A stretch of DNA of 48,911 nt from Lingula anatina (Eukaryota; Brachiopoda; Lingulata; Lingulida; Lingulidae), in contig NW_019773892.1 in NCBI RefSeq assembly GCF_001039355.2, forward strand, positions 45,686-94,596, given 5' to 3'. Each line of letters opens with the position of its first letter. Position 1 is the stretch's first letter. This document shows, one piece after another, positions 23,758 through 34,877 of the stretch. The translations under genes were made by a program, and so were the position numbers. Below the pieces are notes generated by a model. The model ran no database searches, was not told the origin of the DNA, and saw only the letters and a program-made list of their open reading frames with translations.

Positions 23758-26700
23758 AACATTTTAATTTAAAAACAAAATCAAAACATTTTAACCATTT
23801 TAGACATGCCACGACAAATTCAAGGTCTTTCCCGGACACACGGCTTGCTTGGAACCCTCTCAGGACGTCCACCTGGCGATTTCAGGTAGGTCTTGATTTC
23901 TTTTCAAACATTACGCAAAGCCGCAGTTTACGCTTAATAGTATCACAAACAGATGAATAATTTAGCCCATTTTACACTGGACGGCGTCCTCTCTGCGTCC
24001 CGTAGTACGGCACCGTTTGAAAGTAAAAAAATAATACTTTACATGCCGACAACTGACCGATCAATGGGCATTCATTTTGCAACCAAAGTGCTGCTTGTTC
24101 TTTCTTTCTACGACCACAGCGATGCCAGTTTCATGGTCCCACAAAGGACGCAGAAAGAACGCCGTCCAGTGTAAGGGGTTTTAGGGAATGGTGGGATTGT
24201 AAGGAGAACGTTTATAATCGCCGAAATCCTGCAACCACCTATATACGTTCCTATTTTCACCCTATACTATTTTTCTTTTGAGGTTCACGGTTTCTGTTGT
24301 TTTACTCCATCCAATTTTACTTCCACTTATGTCAGCAAGTGACATTCAGAAATATTATAGTATAAAATATACTCTTGGGGACAAACTTATTACCCCGAGC
24401 TCTTTAAGGCACATGTGCGATATTTGCGGTATTTTAATATTTACTGTATTTCAAAATACAGTAGGCAGATATTTTGCCTGCATGTAGAATGCACTGAAAA
24501 TTTGGCACGCTTTGCATATGAAACTAGGGACAAGAAGACATATAATTATTGGAAAATCCATACTTTTTACTTTTTTTATCACATTATTGATTTTGATTAT
24601 GATTTATTGTCTTCACTTACAGGTGTGTCCTATTCAGAAAAGAGAGAGATAGTGAACCTACACAACGAGTTTCGCAGCAAAACTCGATACCTCGCAGCAA
24701 ACATGCAAAAAATGGTACGTTTAGTCTGAGCAGTGAAATTTAAAAGTGGTATATAAATATTTTTGGTATAAGTACGTATTATAATGACTAAGACCCAAAT
24801 TAACATGCATGATATAGATTCTGAATCCTGAAGTATCACTCTGACGTAGGTGGATTAAACATCTGCAGGCCTAGGATTAGGCGTTTCCTAGCACGAGCCT
24901 CAGATTCCCGAGCGCAAACACCAATATTAACGAACCCCACCTCATATTAACAAGCACAACGTTAAGTTAACGAGCACTAATATATATATATATATCACCT
25001 ATTGTTTTATCATCTAGTACTGGGATGATGAGGTGGCGTTGCTAGCACAGAGGTGGGCCGACACATGCCCCACATACAGTAACCCACATGAGGACGGCGT
25101 TCTAAGGAGCATTCCAGGTAGGAACTAAACCGTAATAACGCCTGGAAACCGAACTTGGGGATTAACTTCGAGATATTTTTATCGGGCCTAGGTGTATTGC
25201 TTTATAGTTCACTAAACTTTCTGTCTAAAGAGATAAAATCATTCAATATTTTGTGGTAGAGGAGGGGGGATAGGGGGAGAGAGGAATATAGGTTATATAA
25301 ATTTCCAGTTTTCAAAATACTGCACTCTACCATATTGATTATGTGCATTTTTCATCAGCGCTAGAGCAGAGAATCGTGTCATAAATAAGCCAGAGACATA
25401 CCTGTAAATGTCTAGTGAAAAAAGTAAATCTGTGTCCCTGGCAGAGAGTACCAATTTGAAAATACTACCCTCTAACAGGGCCACAGATTGAATTTTCACT
25501 AAATATTCACAAATATGTCTCTGGTTAAATTCACGGTTATTTTCTGTACTCGGCAAAAATGTCCACATAATAATAATAATTGCGGCCCTGGTAGAGGGTA
25601 CCAAAATGCCATAATTATGTTTCCCATGTTTTCCAGGTAGATTCAACCGCCTGGGCCAGAACGTGGCGTGGGGTTACACGTCTTGGAGTGGGGTGCTAAA
25701 AGCGTGGTGGGGCGAGTTGAAGGACTTCAAATACGGATTTGGTTCTATTAATGGAAAGGCCATCGGTCATTACACTCAGGTATAACCATCCAAAATGGAT
25801 TATACTCATTAAAAAATTATTTATTTATTGTCATGTTTATACAGTAAAAGAATAAAATGAAAATTAATATGATCTCTAGATAAGATTCAATAAAATAAAA
25901 TGAAATCGATATGTTCATTAAAAATACGTGTTGCTGTTGGGTAAAAACTATTTTTGGCTCGTATGGAAGTTGCCTTTCTGATTTCTCAGTAATACTGATG
26001 TTCATATAATATGTCTAATTTGACTTAAACTCTAGAGTATTTTGTGCTTTTGATTTCATATGACACCCGCTGGACGTTTTGCTATATGTTTGTCAAACCA
26101 TATGGTCATATGTCCTGCTTAAAATAGGGATAATTGAAAATTATTTGCTAAACCATCAAACACTACACCTATTTTAATACATGTTCACCGTATTTGTTTC
26201 AGATGGCATGGGCGACGTCGGCAAAGATCGGATGCGGTTTTGCAATGTGCGGCGTTACAAGGACGTTTGTTTGTGATTATGCCCAAGTGTAAGTAAAGCT
26301 TTGCTTCTATGAAAATTGGTACATAGTTAACGTTGGTACATAGTTAAAGTTTTTCTTATCTTTTAACTTATATTTTTCCTCTTTTTTACAATTTTGATAA
26401 CACGCCAAAATTAAAAGTGATATGCTTGAGATACAGGAAAGAAAATAACGATCAAGAAGACGAAAGCTCCTATTCAAGGTTTCACTTGAAACATTGCACT
26501 GTCGCATCCAATCAAGGAAATGTGCAAAAGCTATCGATTTGATGTTTGTTGCACGCAGAAGTGAAGATCTGTACACGAAGTACATGTAGTAAATTACATT
26601 CTTTATCCTATCTGTCATTGATTTGAAAGAACGGTTCACGACATTCGTACCGTTTGGAATGAGTATTTCATATGAGATTTTGACCTAAAGATCGCTGTAT

Positions 26701-29700
26701 TATTGCCGTGTAACGGTTAGCATGGCTGTCTTCCCATCAGTTAATCTGGTTTTGACTCCCGGTCCTAGTAGTAAAGCACAATAGAATTTTACCCTCTGCT
26801 ACGGCGACAGATTGATTTTTGACAAGATATTCACAGATATGTCTTAAAATAGACAGTCATTTGATTCTCTGGCTTTTAGAGAATTTGCCTATATCTGCCA
26901 CCCTGGTAGAGGGCAGAAGAATTCATTTTGTGCGCCCCTTCCTTAAATATAATTACTCCATGGTTTAATAAGCGATGAGCAGTGTATTCAAATCAAAAAC
27001 ATTCAGCAATAATTGACTATAAACAATTTCATTTAGTTAGGAACAGTAGACAAATAAGCAAAAATATTATTACCAATTAAACCTGTATGAACACTTGATG
27101 GCGTCAGGCGTGGATGGTGTAACGGTTAGCATGGTTGCCTTCCAAGCAGTCGATCCGGGTTCGACTCCCGGTCCTCGCATTTTGCCAAAATTTAACCTGT
27201 TCAAACACCGGAAATAAAATTTTTCAACACCTTCCCAAAATAATGACTCAATAGATTAATAAATGAAGACCAAATAATAAGAAGGCTATGCAGTCAAATA
27301 GTGATGTGCTTCTGTATTGAAATGAGACAAAAACAAAATTCAATTAGGTTAGAACAGAAGAATATCATAGGCTATTAAGCGGGGACAGTTAAATGATTGA
27401 AATAGGAGTGGACAGCTAGTGTTAGACTCCCGGTCCTCGCAATAGTTTTTATTTCACACGTAAACATACCATATATTGTATGGTAAGAGGATCGAGTGCC
27501 CCTAACTTTTATGTAGATACCCGTACTATATCTTTGGCTTATTGCGGGGTTTCCCGATTGTTACACCTCAATGGCATTACAGTCAATCCAGAAACAGGCT
27601 TTTTTTTCTCTCAAAATCACATATTTTCATGCGTCAACTTTGTCGAACCTAAATCTGGCAAAAAGATTGACGACGTATTGATTTAAGCCATTTTTATCAC
27701 AATTATATCGATGTGTTAGTTCCTACAAATGACGATCATTTGCACCCATTAATAAAACGTTAGCTGCCAGGAAAGGGATGAGATTACCACCAAATTATCA
27801 CAAGAAATTGTCGGGAAATAGCATATTTCCACTTCCTTCATATTATATATAAGCCAAACTATTTCTAATGCCAATATTAGTTACTTACAATGGAAATAAG
27901 AAATATTGGAGATTAGTTTCTATGACAATAATAAATTGATCAAGTGTATGAATATAAAAAAGGGATGAAATTCAGTTTGTTCTGTGCAATATGTATAAAT
28001 AATAAATGACATAAGTCATCATTTCAAGTGTATGACTGTGAAAGCATTCATTTCCATAAGCCTTCTAGCTGTTTTAGCAGCTACAGAATCTGTTTAAAAA
28101 TATTCAACCGATTATGTAACAGCTAGAGGGACCTTTAGAAGGAGCGCGATATGAAAGCACGTTTTTATTTCTTACTTCTACATTACCAGTTTAAAAGCAC
28201 CTTCGGTCAATTGTGTAACAGCTACAAATGTGGAAAGAACTGTGAAATCACGTATTAATTTCTGACTTTTATATTTCCAGAGGAAATATAGGAACGCCCT
28301 CTGACCCCAACGCCAGGTACAAACCGTATAGAGAGGGAAACAACAGGTGTGAAGCGTGTCCAGATAACTGTCAAAACGGGCTGTGTGGTGAGTTTTTTTT
28401 TTTCTGTCTTGAATCTTTCTGACTCATTTCTTATAATTCACACGTTTATTATTATAGCCTTTCATATCAATCTTTTAAGAACACAGAAATGGAGATGTCC
28501 AATTGTCGATTACGTATTTATCAAATTACCAATACTTTACTAATACGAGAAAAAAGGTAATTCTAAGCTCGAAAAGTTTCCCTCAGCGTGTTCGAAACCG
28601 GTATATTTACTGTCCAAATTCACACAAGATTATAATATTTTCAAACTTTTGCATATACGGTAATTACTCGTTCTTTTCAAAGGGGAAATTTGCGAATTTT
28701 ACGGAGATTATTTTTAAAGTCATACTTTCTTAAATTCATTCCACTGTATTAAAAAGCAGACAACAGTTCTGTTGTATGCAGTAAAAGCACCTTAAACGCT
28801 GTATAGGATTTTCTGTGATTATAAAATTATAAAATATAGTCTGATCATTTTTGCCCTTTGAGTCTAGTCATTACCGTCCCGTGCCCTTTTGAGTTCTTTA
28901 TCAATTTTTTTCAATACGCATTCGAAAACAAAAAATATGGGTGGTTCTTGACATTTTTAACGTATGAGTCAAAGTGACACATACCTTGACTTAAGTAACC
29001 TCATTGCGTTCGATGCGGTGTGACAGGAATGGTAGTCCTTGGAATGGAAGTCTGGGCTCCCATATGATTAGTACAGGTTAGGGTTAGTTGGGGTATTGGG
29101 GTTAGACTATGGGACGCATGTCACCTGAACTAACCTGTGTAACGAAGCTGGCCGATTTAACAAAATAGATAAAAAGGTGTGAATCGCCCAAACAAAGAAG
29201 CTTTTCAGGGCAAGTATATGACAGTGTGATATTTTTCTGACCCGTAAAGAGTGCCTTTAATTTTCCCCTCGATGCCGATAGAATTACTAACTAATATAAC
29301 AAAAGGAAAAAGGTAAAGATCGCCCGAACAGGGACTCGAACCCTGGACCCTCAGATAACTTGGTTATCCCTAAAAGTCTGATGCTCTACCGACTGAGCTA
29401 TCCGGGCGCCGCTGACGGTTGGGGTCGGTTGAAAAATCCGCTCACGCTCGACTAGGGTCGCATTCAGAACGGTCTCAACAAATGCATTTCATCCCTCATT
29501 CATGGATACAGAGCTTTGATAGCTTATAGTTTAACAATTTAATACAGGGGCGGATTTAGGCCGTCTTCTGGGTCTTCCGGAAGACGGTCAGATTTTAAAA
29601 TTTACATTGACGGGTATCTAATATTTTCTTATTTTATTAAATAACTACATCACGTTGGAACAGAAGGGTGGCATTACGGGGGTCGCAATCAATCAATCAT

Positions 29701-30697
29701 CTTAATTTACATCAGGGAATTGTATCGCCTGCGATAAAGTTCCCTGTTTACATGAAATAATGACAATTTCTTTCAACATTTAGATTGCTTGGGAAAAGTA
29801 TGTCATAACGGAGGGACGTTGGACCTCAGCACATGTAAATGTTCGTGTCCCAGTACAGCCATGGGATTCTTTGGCGACCTCTGCGACCGTGAGTATGAAT
29901 TTCGATTAACAAAACTGAAAGGTGCGCAGTAAATGTTTTTTAGTTGTAAAATTTTTTTAAAAAAGATTTTCAAATTTTTAGATCAAAGTAGAAAACTGGA
30001 ACATTGCCATTTTTACTTAAAGAAAACTTCTCAGAGATATAACGTAGCATTTTCAGAAATATACATACTTGTATTTAAACAGTACAGTCTATGTCTTTTA
30101 AGAGACATCTAAGATTTAGTTTTGTTATAGTAATGCCAAAGTTGATTTTTAAAAATTCATTTTATGTCTTAGTTAACTGTAGCCAGAGCAGAGATAATAC
30201 TTACGCATGCGCCACAACCGGCGGGCCGTTTACCAAGACAGATTGCAGGAACTTTGCAAATGTCGCAGAGTATTGCCCTAATATGTGTAACATTTGTCCA
30301 GGTACGATTCCAGAATATTCAACCCAAACTACCTTTCAATTATATTTCTATATCTCTCTTCCTCGCGCACGTACACGCGTACACGCAGACACGCCTACAT
30401 ACTTTAATATGACTTAATGAATTGAGCAAAACATTACTTATTCAAATTTAATAGATTGACATATACATGTATATATTTATTATACATCTGATACATCTCT
30501 AAGCAATTGCAATTAACCTTATATTTTATCTCGTTTTAGCTGGCGGAGTAGACTACAAAGGGGAAGACGGCGTATACAACATAGTGACAACACCGCCACC
30601 ATCAACAGCTACAACATTGCAACTATGTATCTCAAACCTCTGCCTTACAATAATAGTCCCATACGTCTGCTATTACCTAAGTGTTTACATTACATAA
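22863..30697 (+). CDS. Secreted CAP (CRISP/Ag5/PR-1) protein with EGF-like and ShK domains, 10 exons
   Basis: Exons: 22863-22943, 23804-23885, 24623-24714, 25018-25117, 25637-25779, 26203-26288, 28281-28387, 29784-29888, 30173-30301, 30540-30697. All junctions are GT-AG, the phases agree throughout, and the frame encodes 360 residues ending at TAA. Residues 1-25 are a signal peptide (hydrophobic LWTILVTSV). The CAP domain spans about 60-200, with IVNLHNEFRS, GHYTQMAWATS (CAP1) and a weak CAP2 (FVCDYAQVGN). Of the usual CAP His/Glu tetrad, His109, Glu145 and His163 appear present; position 126 is Gln (GQN) instead of Glu, as in some insect antigen-5 proteins. A Cys-rich hinge ends in NGLC (about 215-231). 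An EGF-like exon with six Cys (CHNGGTL, GFFGDLC; 231-265) and one ShK exon with six Cys (268-308, NVAEYCPNMCNIC) follow. The tail has TTPPPSTATT and a hydrophobic end that could signal a GPI anchor. CAP and ShK domains occur in secreted defence, developmental and venom proteins; nothing here shows venom function. Confidence 0.93.
23684..23755. repeat. (CT)n-(GT)n compound microsatellite in CAP intron 1
   Basis: About 18 CT units followed directly by about 17 GT units, some 50 bp upstream of the exon 2 acceptor at 23803. The CT part is pyrimidine-rich on the coding strand, so length variation could affect splicing context. Confidence 0.9.
23972..24174. mobile_element. MITE-like inverted-repeat element in CAP intron 2
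   Basis: The left end TTACACTGGACGGCGTCC and its next 11 bases return inverted at the right end (GGACGCAG ... CGCCGTCCAGTGTAA). That is a terminal inverted repeat of about 29 bp with two mismatches, enclosing about 145 bp of non-coding sequence. The outermost bases allow a TA target duplication, so a Tc1/mariner-type non-autonomous element is possible. Confidence 0.7.
25321..25452. mobile_element. Degraded copy of the CCCTCTACCAGGG inverted-repeat element
   Basis: Opens with a 'GCACTCTACCATATTGATTA'-like end and closes with an 'AATCTGTGTCCCTGGCAGAG' end followed by AGTA. It resembles the better-preserved copy that begins 14 bp further on but has lost much of its terminal repeat. Confidence 0.45.
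25466..25600. mobile_element. MITE, CCCTCTACCAGGG family, in CAP intron 4
   Basis: Bounded by TA at both ends. The left terminus is CCCTCTAACAGGGCCACAG and the right terminus is GCGGCCCTGGTAGAGGG. The interior carries the 'AAATATTCACAAATATGTCT' segment shared with copies at 26790 and 48294. Right-hand end lies 36 bp before exon 5. Confidence 0.75.
26706..26768 (+). pseudogene. tRNA-Gly-like remnant in CAP intron 6
   Basis: Reads TGTAACGGTTAGCATGGCTG ... TTCC ... TTTTGACTCCCGGTCCTA, a diverged copy of the tRNA-Gly(TCC) genes in this window with damaged T and acceptor arms. Confidence 0.65.
26790..26915. mobile_element. MITE, CCCTCTACCAGGG family, in CAP intron 6
   Basis: Left end TACCCTCTGCTACGGCGACAG, beginning at 26790. 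Right end CACCCTGGTAGAGGGCA, where the final TA has become CA. The interior shares 'GATATTCACAGATATGTCTT' with the copy at 48294. Confidence 0.7.
27108..27179 (+). tRNA. tRNA-Gly (anticodon TCC), inside CAP intron 6
   Basis: 72 nt and a full cloverleaf: acceptor GCGTGGA/TCCTCGC with a T4-T69 mismatch, D arm GTGT...GCAT, anticodon arm GTTGC-CTTCCAA-GCAGT (anticodon TCC), T arm CCGGG-TTCGACT-CCCGG, discriminator A. A TTTT terminator follows. It lies on the same strand as the host gene. Confidence 0.88.
27421..27441 (+). pseudogene. 3' fragment of a tRNA-Gly
   Basis: GACTCCCGGTCCTCGCA matches only the T arm and acceptor 3' half of the tRNA-Gly genes; the upstream two thirds are absent. Confidence 0.7.
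29011..29160. repeat. Array-unit segment in CAP intron 7
   Basis: Diverged copy of a segment that also occurs at 34431-34610, 40507-40686 and 42461-42640 (GACAGGAATGGTAGTCC, CATATGATTAGTACAG, GGGGTATTGGGGTTAGA). In those copies the ends form an inverted repeat (ACAGGAATGGAAGTCCG against CGGACTTCCATTCCTGT); here the right arm is missing. It precedes a tRNA-Lys gene, as in the other units. Confidence 0.6.
29321..29407 (-). tRNA. tRNA-Lys (anticodon TTT) with a 14-nt intron, inside CAP intron 7
   Basis: 87 nt. The exons give a standard 73-nt tRNA-Lys: acceptor GCCCGGA/TTCGGGC, D arm GCTC-AGTCGGTA-GAGC, anticodon stem TCAGA/TCTGA with loop CTTTTA-A, T arm CAGGG-TTCGAGT-CCCTG, G73. The insert GGGATAACCAAGTT lies between positions 37 and 38, the eukaryotic tRNA-intron position. 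GATAAC in the intron can pair with GTTATC across the 3' splice junction. A minus-strand TTTT run follows. It is antisense to the CAP gene. Confidence 0.88.
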
Positions 30698-31464
30698 TAT
30701 GACACTAGTGCTAGTATAGAATGTCATATTTTAGGCGACGTTATCCTCAATTAACATTCCTTGGAGTTTTATCTCTTTTCATATTTTTGATATTTTTTTC
30801 TATCTACTTTTGTCAAGAGAATTGACTTCCTTTATACTACGTCGTGTTGTCGAAAGGTTGTAGTATTACTGCCTTATATCAGACTGTTCGTTTGTGTTTA
30901 AGGCACTTGTTGAGATAAAATACGGTCGATACAGATTGATGGGATTTTACATATTTAGTACTGAAGTGAATTCTTGCAAATGAGCCGAAATGAATGTCGA
31001 CTTAATATAGATTGCGTTTCGAATATCTGCGAAGCGATCTAATTTTTTTAATCTTTCTCAATGTTTATTTCATTGGCTTTAATTGCAAGCAATGGCCAAA
31101 CTATCTCTTATATCAATATGCACTGCCTTAAAGATATGCATTTATTGCAAAATCAAGTAATATTTTGTCATTTTGGTATTTTATACTATGATTGGGAGAG
31201 TGGTTTTCTGGGATGTAAGTTTTCTTCAACTCAAACAATATGAAGCCAATTTTGTAAAATTTTACGAAAAATAATGGTCCCATTTATTAATCATACTTAA
31301 CTTTTCTTTATCTTTCTTTTGAATGCTATGTACACGCACATGAAAATGACAAAATTTAATAATGGTCTATAAAAAATCTGAAAAGATGATTATCTTTGAA
31401 ATAAATAAGATATGGCAACCAGTTGAAAGTGGGACATTGGCTTAAGTCCCATTAATTATATCAG

Positions 31465-31536
31465 GCGTGGATGGTGTAACGGTTAGCATGGTTGCCTTCC
31501 AAGCAGTCGATCCGGGTTCGACTCCCGGTCCTCGCA
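31465..31536 (+). tRNA. tRNA-Gly (TCC)
   Basis: 72 nt, identical in sequence to the copy at 27108, including the T4-T69 mismatch and the following TTTT. Confidence 0.87.
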
Positions 31537-31729
31537 TTTTGCCAAAATTCAACCCGTGTTCAAACCCAACATATTTCGTATCATTAGGAACCAAATTATA
31601 AAAAATCGGTGACTCTATATTTTTAATCTTTCACATTCTGTGACAAAAACAAATTCCAGAATGAACAGAAGATTACAAAACATAATCGAATTTCTCATTA
31701 ACCTAAAAACATCTAAAAAATTTTAAAAT

Positions 31730-31780
31730 GGCACGGTTAGCATAACTGCCTGTTAAGCAGTCGATTCGGGGTTGGATCCA
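31730..31780 (+). pseudogene. Decayed tRNA-like sequence
   Basis: GCACGGTTAGCATAACTGCC followed by TGTTAAGCAGTCGATTCGGG and a broken T arm. It looks like a tRNA-Gly descendant whose anticodon loop now reads CTGTTAA; the acceptor stem cannot be recognised. Confidence 0.5.
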
Positions 31781-32397
31781 AAATGGTTTGAACAAGAAAT
31801 CGATTCAGCTCCATCCCCTAAAACAGACACTGCAATAGCGAATCTTGACAATTTTAAAAATGACTACAGTGCCCTGGGGGGACGATGAACAGAATAGTGA
31901 CGTAATGGGGGTAGCAATCTATCTTCATAATTTACACGGTATTATAATGATTTTAATATTTCACATTTTGAACGTTTATTTTGGACTCTTCTGTATCTTC
32001 TGAGCTCCTTATCAATTTTTATTTCGCATCCGTCAACCCAAAATTTTAATTTATGACCCTGACCATAGACTACATGTAGTTTTCACTTTATGCCTGTATA
32101 AGATGACGCGGCGTCTTGCTACCGCAACCTTATTTCGTGAAAAACACAGACGCTGCGAACTGTCATGATTACCAGACAAGGCTAGAAAGAAGATGACGAC
32201 AATAGATACGCTCCAGGTAACAATTTATGTAAGGGCTTTCATCGTTTTAATCGTGGTCTAAATTATAAAATGTAAGATGCTTTTCACGGAAAGTATATGC
32301 GAGTGGGGAGTTTTTCTAACCTGCAAAGAGTACCTTTAATCTTCTGTCGATACCGATGGAATTACTGATTGATATAACAAAAAGAAAAATGATAAAT

Positions 32398-32484
32398 CGC
32401 CCAAACAGGGACTCGAACCCTGGACCCTCAGATAACTTAGTTATCCCTAAAAGTCTGATGCTCTACCGACTGAGCTATCCGGGC
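32398..32484 (-). tRNA. tRNA-Lys (TTT) with a 14-nt intron
   Basis: As at 29321, but the intron is GGGATAACTAAGTT and base 68 is T, giving a second G-T pair in the acceptor stem. The GATAAC/GTTATC hairpin across the 3' junction is intact. Confidence 0.86.
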
Positions 32485-33184
32485 GCCACGGACAATAAGG
32501 GTCGGTTGAAAAATCCGCTCACTCTCGACTGGGGTCGCGTTCAGAACGGTTTGATTAAGAATCGACTTAGCCCTTATTCCTGGATACAAACGATTTGATG
32601 GCTTACTTTAAAAATTAGACGACTAGATATAAAAAAACGAAACAGATTAATGGGACTTTCCATGATAAGTATTTAAGTGAAATCATGCAAGAGTCTTGCA
32701 AATGAGCAGATGTGAATGAATGTCGCTTAATATTGATTGGATATCGGTGAAGCAGCCTATGTTATTTTTGTCTTTTAAAAAAAAGTTTATTTCATCGCCT
32801 TTAACTTCAAGTTAATGTAAAAATATCTCCTACATCATTATGCACTGCCTCAAAGACATCCATTTGTGTCAAAGTCAATTTTTAGTTCGTAAACGCGAGA
32901 TCCATGGTTTGGAGATTGTTAGCTGAGATTTATGTTTTCTTTGACTCAAACAAAATGAAACCGTTTTGTAATTTTTTTTTCAAAAAAGGATTGTCCAATG
33001 AATAATCCAGACTTAACTTTTCATTATTTTTTCCTTTGAATACTGTGTGCACGCGGGTGAAATGACTAATTTAAGGGTGTAAATGCACCCCAAGTGTCTT
33101 ACAAGACGATTCTTATTGAAACGAAGAAATAAATACGACAACCACTCATGAGGGAGTTGGGCATGATAAAATATGTGTAAACAG

Positions 33185-33256
33185 GCGTGGATGGTGTAAC
33201 GGTTAGCATGGTTGCCTTCCAAGCAGTCGATCCGGGTTCGACTCCCGGTCCTCGCA
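33185..33256 (+). tRNA. tRNA-Gly (TCC)
   Basis: 72 nt, same sequence as the copies at 27108 and 31465, followed by TTTT. Confidence 0.87.
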
Positions 33257-33564
33257 TTTTGCCAATTTTCAACCCGTGCTTAAACCACACAAGTTACGTC
33301 TCATGCAATATGCACTGCCTTGAAGACATGCATTTGTTGCAAAATGAACTTTTACGAAAAAGGATAGTTTCTTTTTATTTATCAGACTGAACTTCATTTA
33401 CATTTTATTTCTTTTGCATTCTGTGGACGGCGGTTGAAATAAATAACTTTTTGTAAGTGTTTTCAAAATGTCTTAAAGAACGATTATCACTGAAACGATT
33501 AAAAATAAAATACGGCAACCACTCATCTGGGATTTTGGCCTAAGTCTCTGCCGTAACCAAACGT

Positions 33565-33611
33565 GCGTGGATGGTGTAACGGTTAGCATGGTTCGTCTCC
33601 CGGTCCTCGCA
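33565..33611 (+). pseudogene. tRNA-Gly with internal deletion
   Basis: The 5' part GCGTGGATGGTGTAACGG and D arm are present. The sequence then jumps from GCATGGTT to CGTCTCCCGGTCCTCGC, losing the anticodon arm and half of the T arm (47 nt remain). Confidence 0.85.
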
Positions 33612-33791
33612 TTTTGCCAAATTTCAACCCCTGTAAACCACACAAATAACATCTCCATAAAATAGGGCTGAATATTCGGTGACTAGAATCTTTAACATTC
33701 TTTAACAAAAATAAGTATTCCAGTGTTTAATAGATGCATAATGTTATTCTTTGTTAAATATATTACATTAAAAAACATACATGTATACGAC

Positions 33792-33858
33792 AAGGCTGGT
33801 GTAACGGTTAGCTTGACTGTCTCTAAAGCAGTCGATCCGGGGTCCAGTCCAGAACTCT
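33792..33858 (+). pseudogene. tRNA-derived relic
   Basis: GGCTGGTGTAACGGTTAGC, then TTGACTGTCTCTAAAGCAG, then CGATCCGGGGTCCAGTCC. It is tRNA-like but lacks a paired acceptor stem and a normal T arm. Near-identical copies at 38926-38992 and 41822-41888 each lie just before the AAGGGATAACAACT element. Confidence 0.6.
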
Positions 33859-33881
33859 TCAATATCTTCTGAATGCCCCAT

Positions 33882-34113
33882 TAAAGGGATAACAACTGTT
33901 CGTTTTGGCCAAAAAATCAATTTTCCTCGGGTAAAGATATTATAATATAACCATCTATGGAGGTCACGTGGTCCAATGATAAGCACAATTTCCAGTATAA
34001 TTACTGTAACTGCCATTTTTGTGGTTAAATAGAATATATTATATTTCTATGGGTCGTTTACAATGAATTTATTGTGAAATATAGTTCTCTTACGAAGAGT
34101 TGTTATCCCTTTA
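33882..34113. mobile_element. MITE with AAGGGATAACAACT termini (copy 1)
   Basis: Flanked by TA on both sides. The left end is AAGGGATAACAACTGTTCG and the right end is CGAAGAGTTGTTATCCCTT, an inverted repeat of about 19 bp with one mismatch. The interior is about 190 bp, AT-rich and non-coding, and contains TCTATGGAGGTCACGTGG. Confidence 0.75.
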
Positions 34114-34430
34114 TTTTTCTTTATGCATCCACGAATTAAAAAATTAACTTATGGCCCTGATCATATAGTTTTCACTTCATAACACAAGATGGCACGGTGT
34201 TTTGCTGCCGCAACCCTGTTTCGTGTAAAAATACAGAGCTGACGTTGCTACCAGACAAGGCTGAAAAGATGATAACGACACTAGATACGCTTCAGATAAA
34301 TATTATTTTAGTTGTTTTGTCGTCTTTACTCTTTAAATAAGCAAATAAAATAAGCTTATCAGGACAAATATATGACAGAGGATAATTTTCTAACACGTGA
34401 AGAGTTCCTTTAATTTTTCCTCAATGCGTT

Positions 34431-34610
34431 CGATGCCGGAGAGACAGGAATGATAGTCCTAGGAATGGAAGTCCGGGGTGCCATATGATTAGTACAGATA
34501 AGGGTTATTTGGGGTATTGGGGTTAGAATATGGGACGAATGGCACCTGTACAAAGTAATAGGAAGCGGACTACAGTTCCTAGCGGACTTCCATTCCTGTT
34601 TCACCGGTTT
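34431..34610. repeat. Array-unit segment with inverted ends
   Basis: Begins GATGCCGGAGAGACAGGAATG and ends CATTCCTGTTTCACCGG. The arms ACAGGAATG / AATGGAAGTCCG and CGGACTTCCATTCCTGT can pair. Copies at 40507-40686 and 42461-42640 differ by a few bases. Function unknown. Confidence 0.6.
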
Positions 34611-34790
34611 AAAGAAACTGGAAGTCCGCCCATCATGTAGTTATAATGGTCAGGGCTTGCCAAAATGGTTCAAAATCTCGTATACCTGTACAAATGAATG
34701 GGAAAGGGACTCTCTATCTTGGGGGAATCTCTGTCACGTTACACCTGTGGTATTATTGACCGATTTAACAAAAGGAAAAAAGGTGAGAAT

Positions 34791-34877
34791 CGCCCGAACA
34801 GGGACTCGAACCCTGGACCCTCAGATAACTTAGTCATCCGTAAAAGTCTGATGCTCTACCGACTGAGCTATCCGGGC
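34791..34877 (-). tRNA. tRNA-Lys (TTT) with a 14-nt intron
   Basis: Exon sequence as at 29321; the intron is CGGATGACTAAGTT. The intron hairpin becomes GATGAC/GTTATC and keeps pairing through a G-U. Confidence 0.86.

Noticed and set aside
29080-29110. TTAGGGTTAG resembling telomeric repeat
   Set aside because: Only about two units, inside an array segment whose other copies lack it.
34410-34604. Repeated minus-strand ORF (also at 40486-40680)
   Set aside because: It follows the array-unit segment with inverted ends, has no homology I can recognise, and is broken in the copies at 29011 and 42461.
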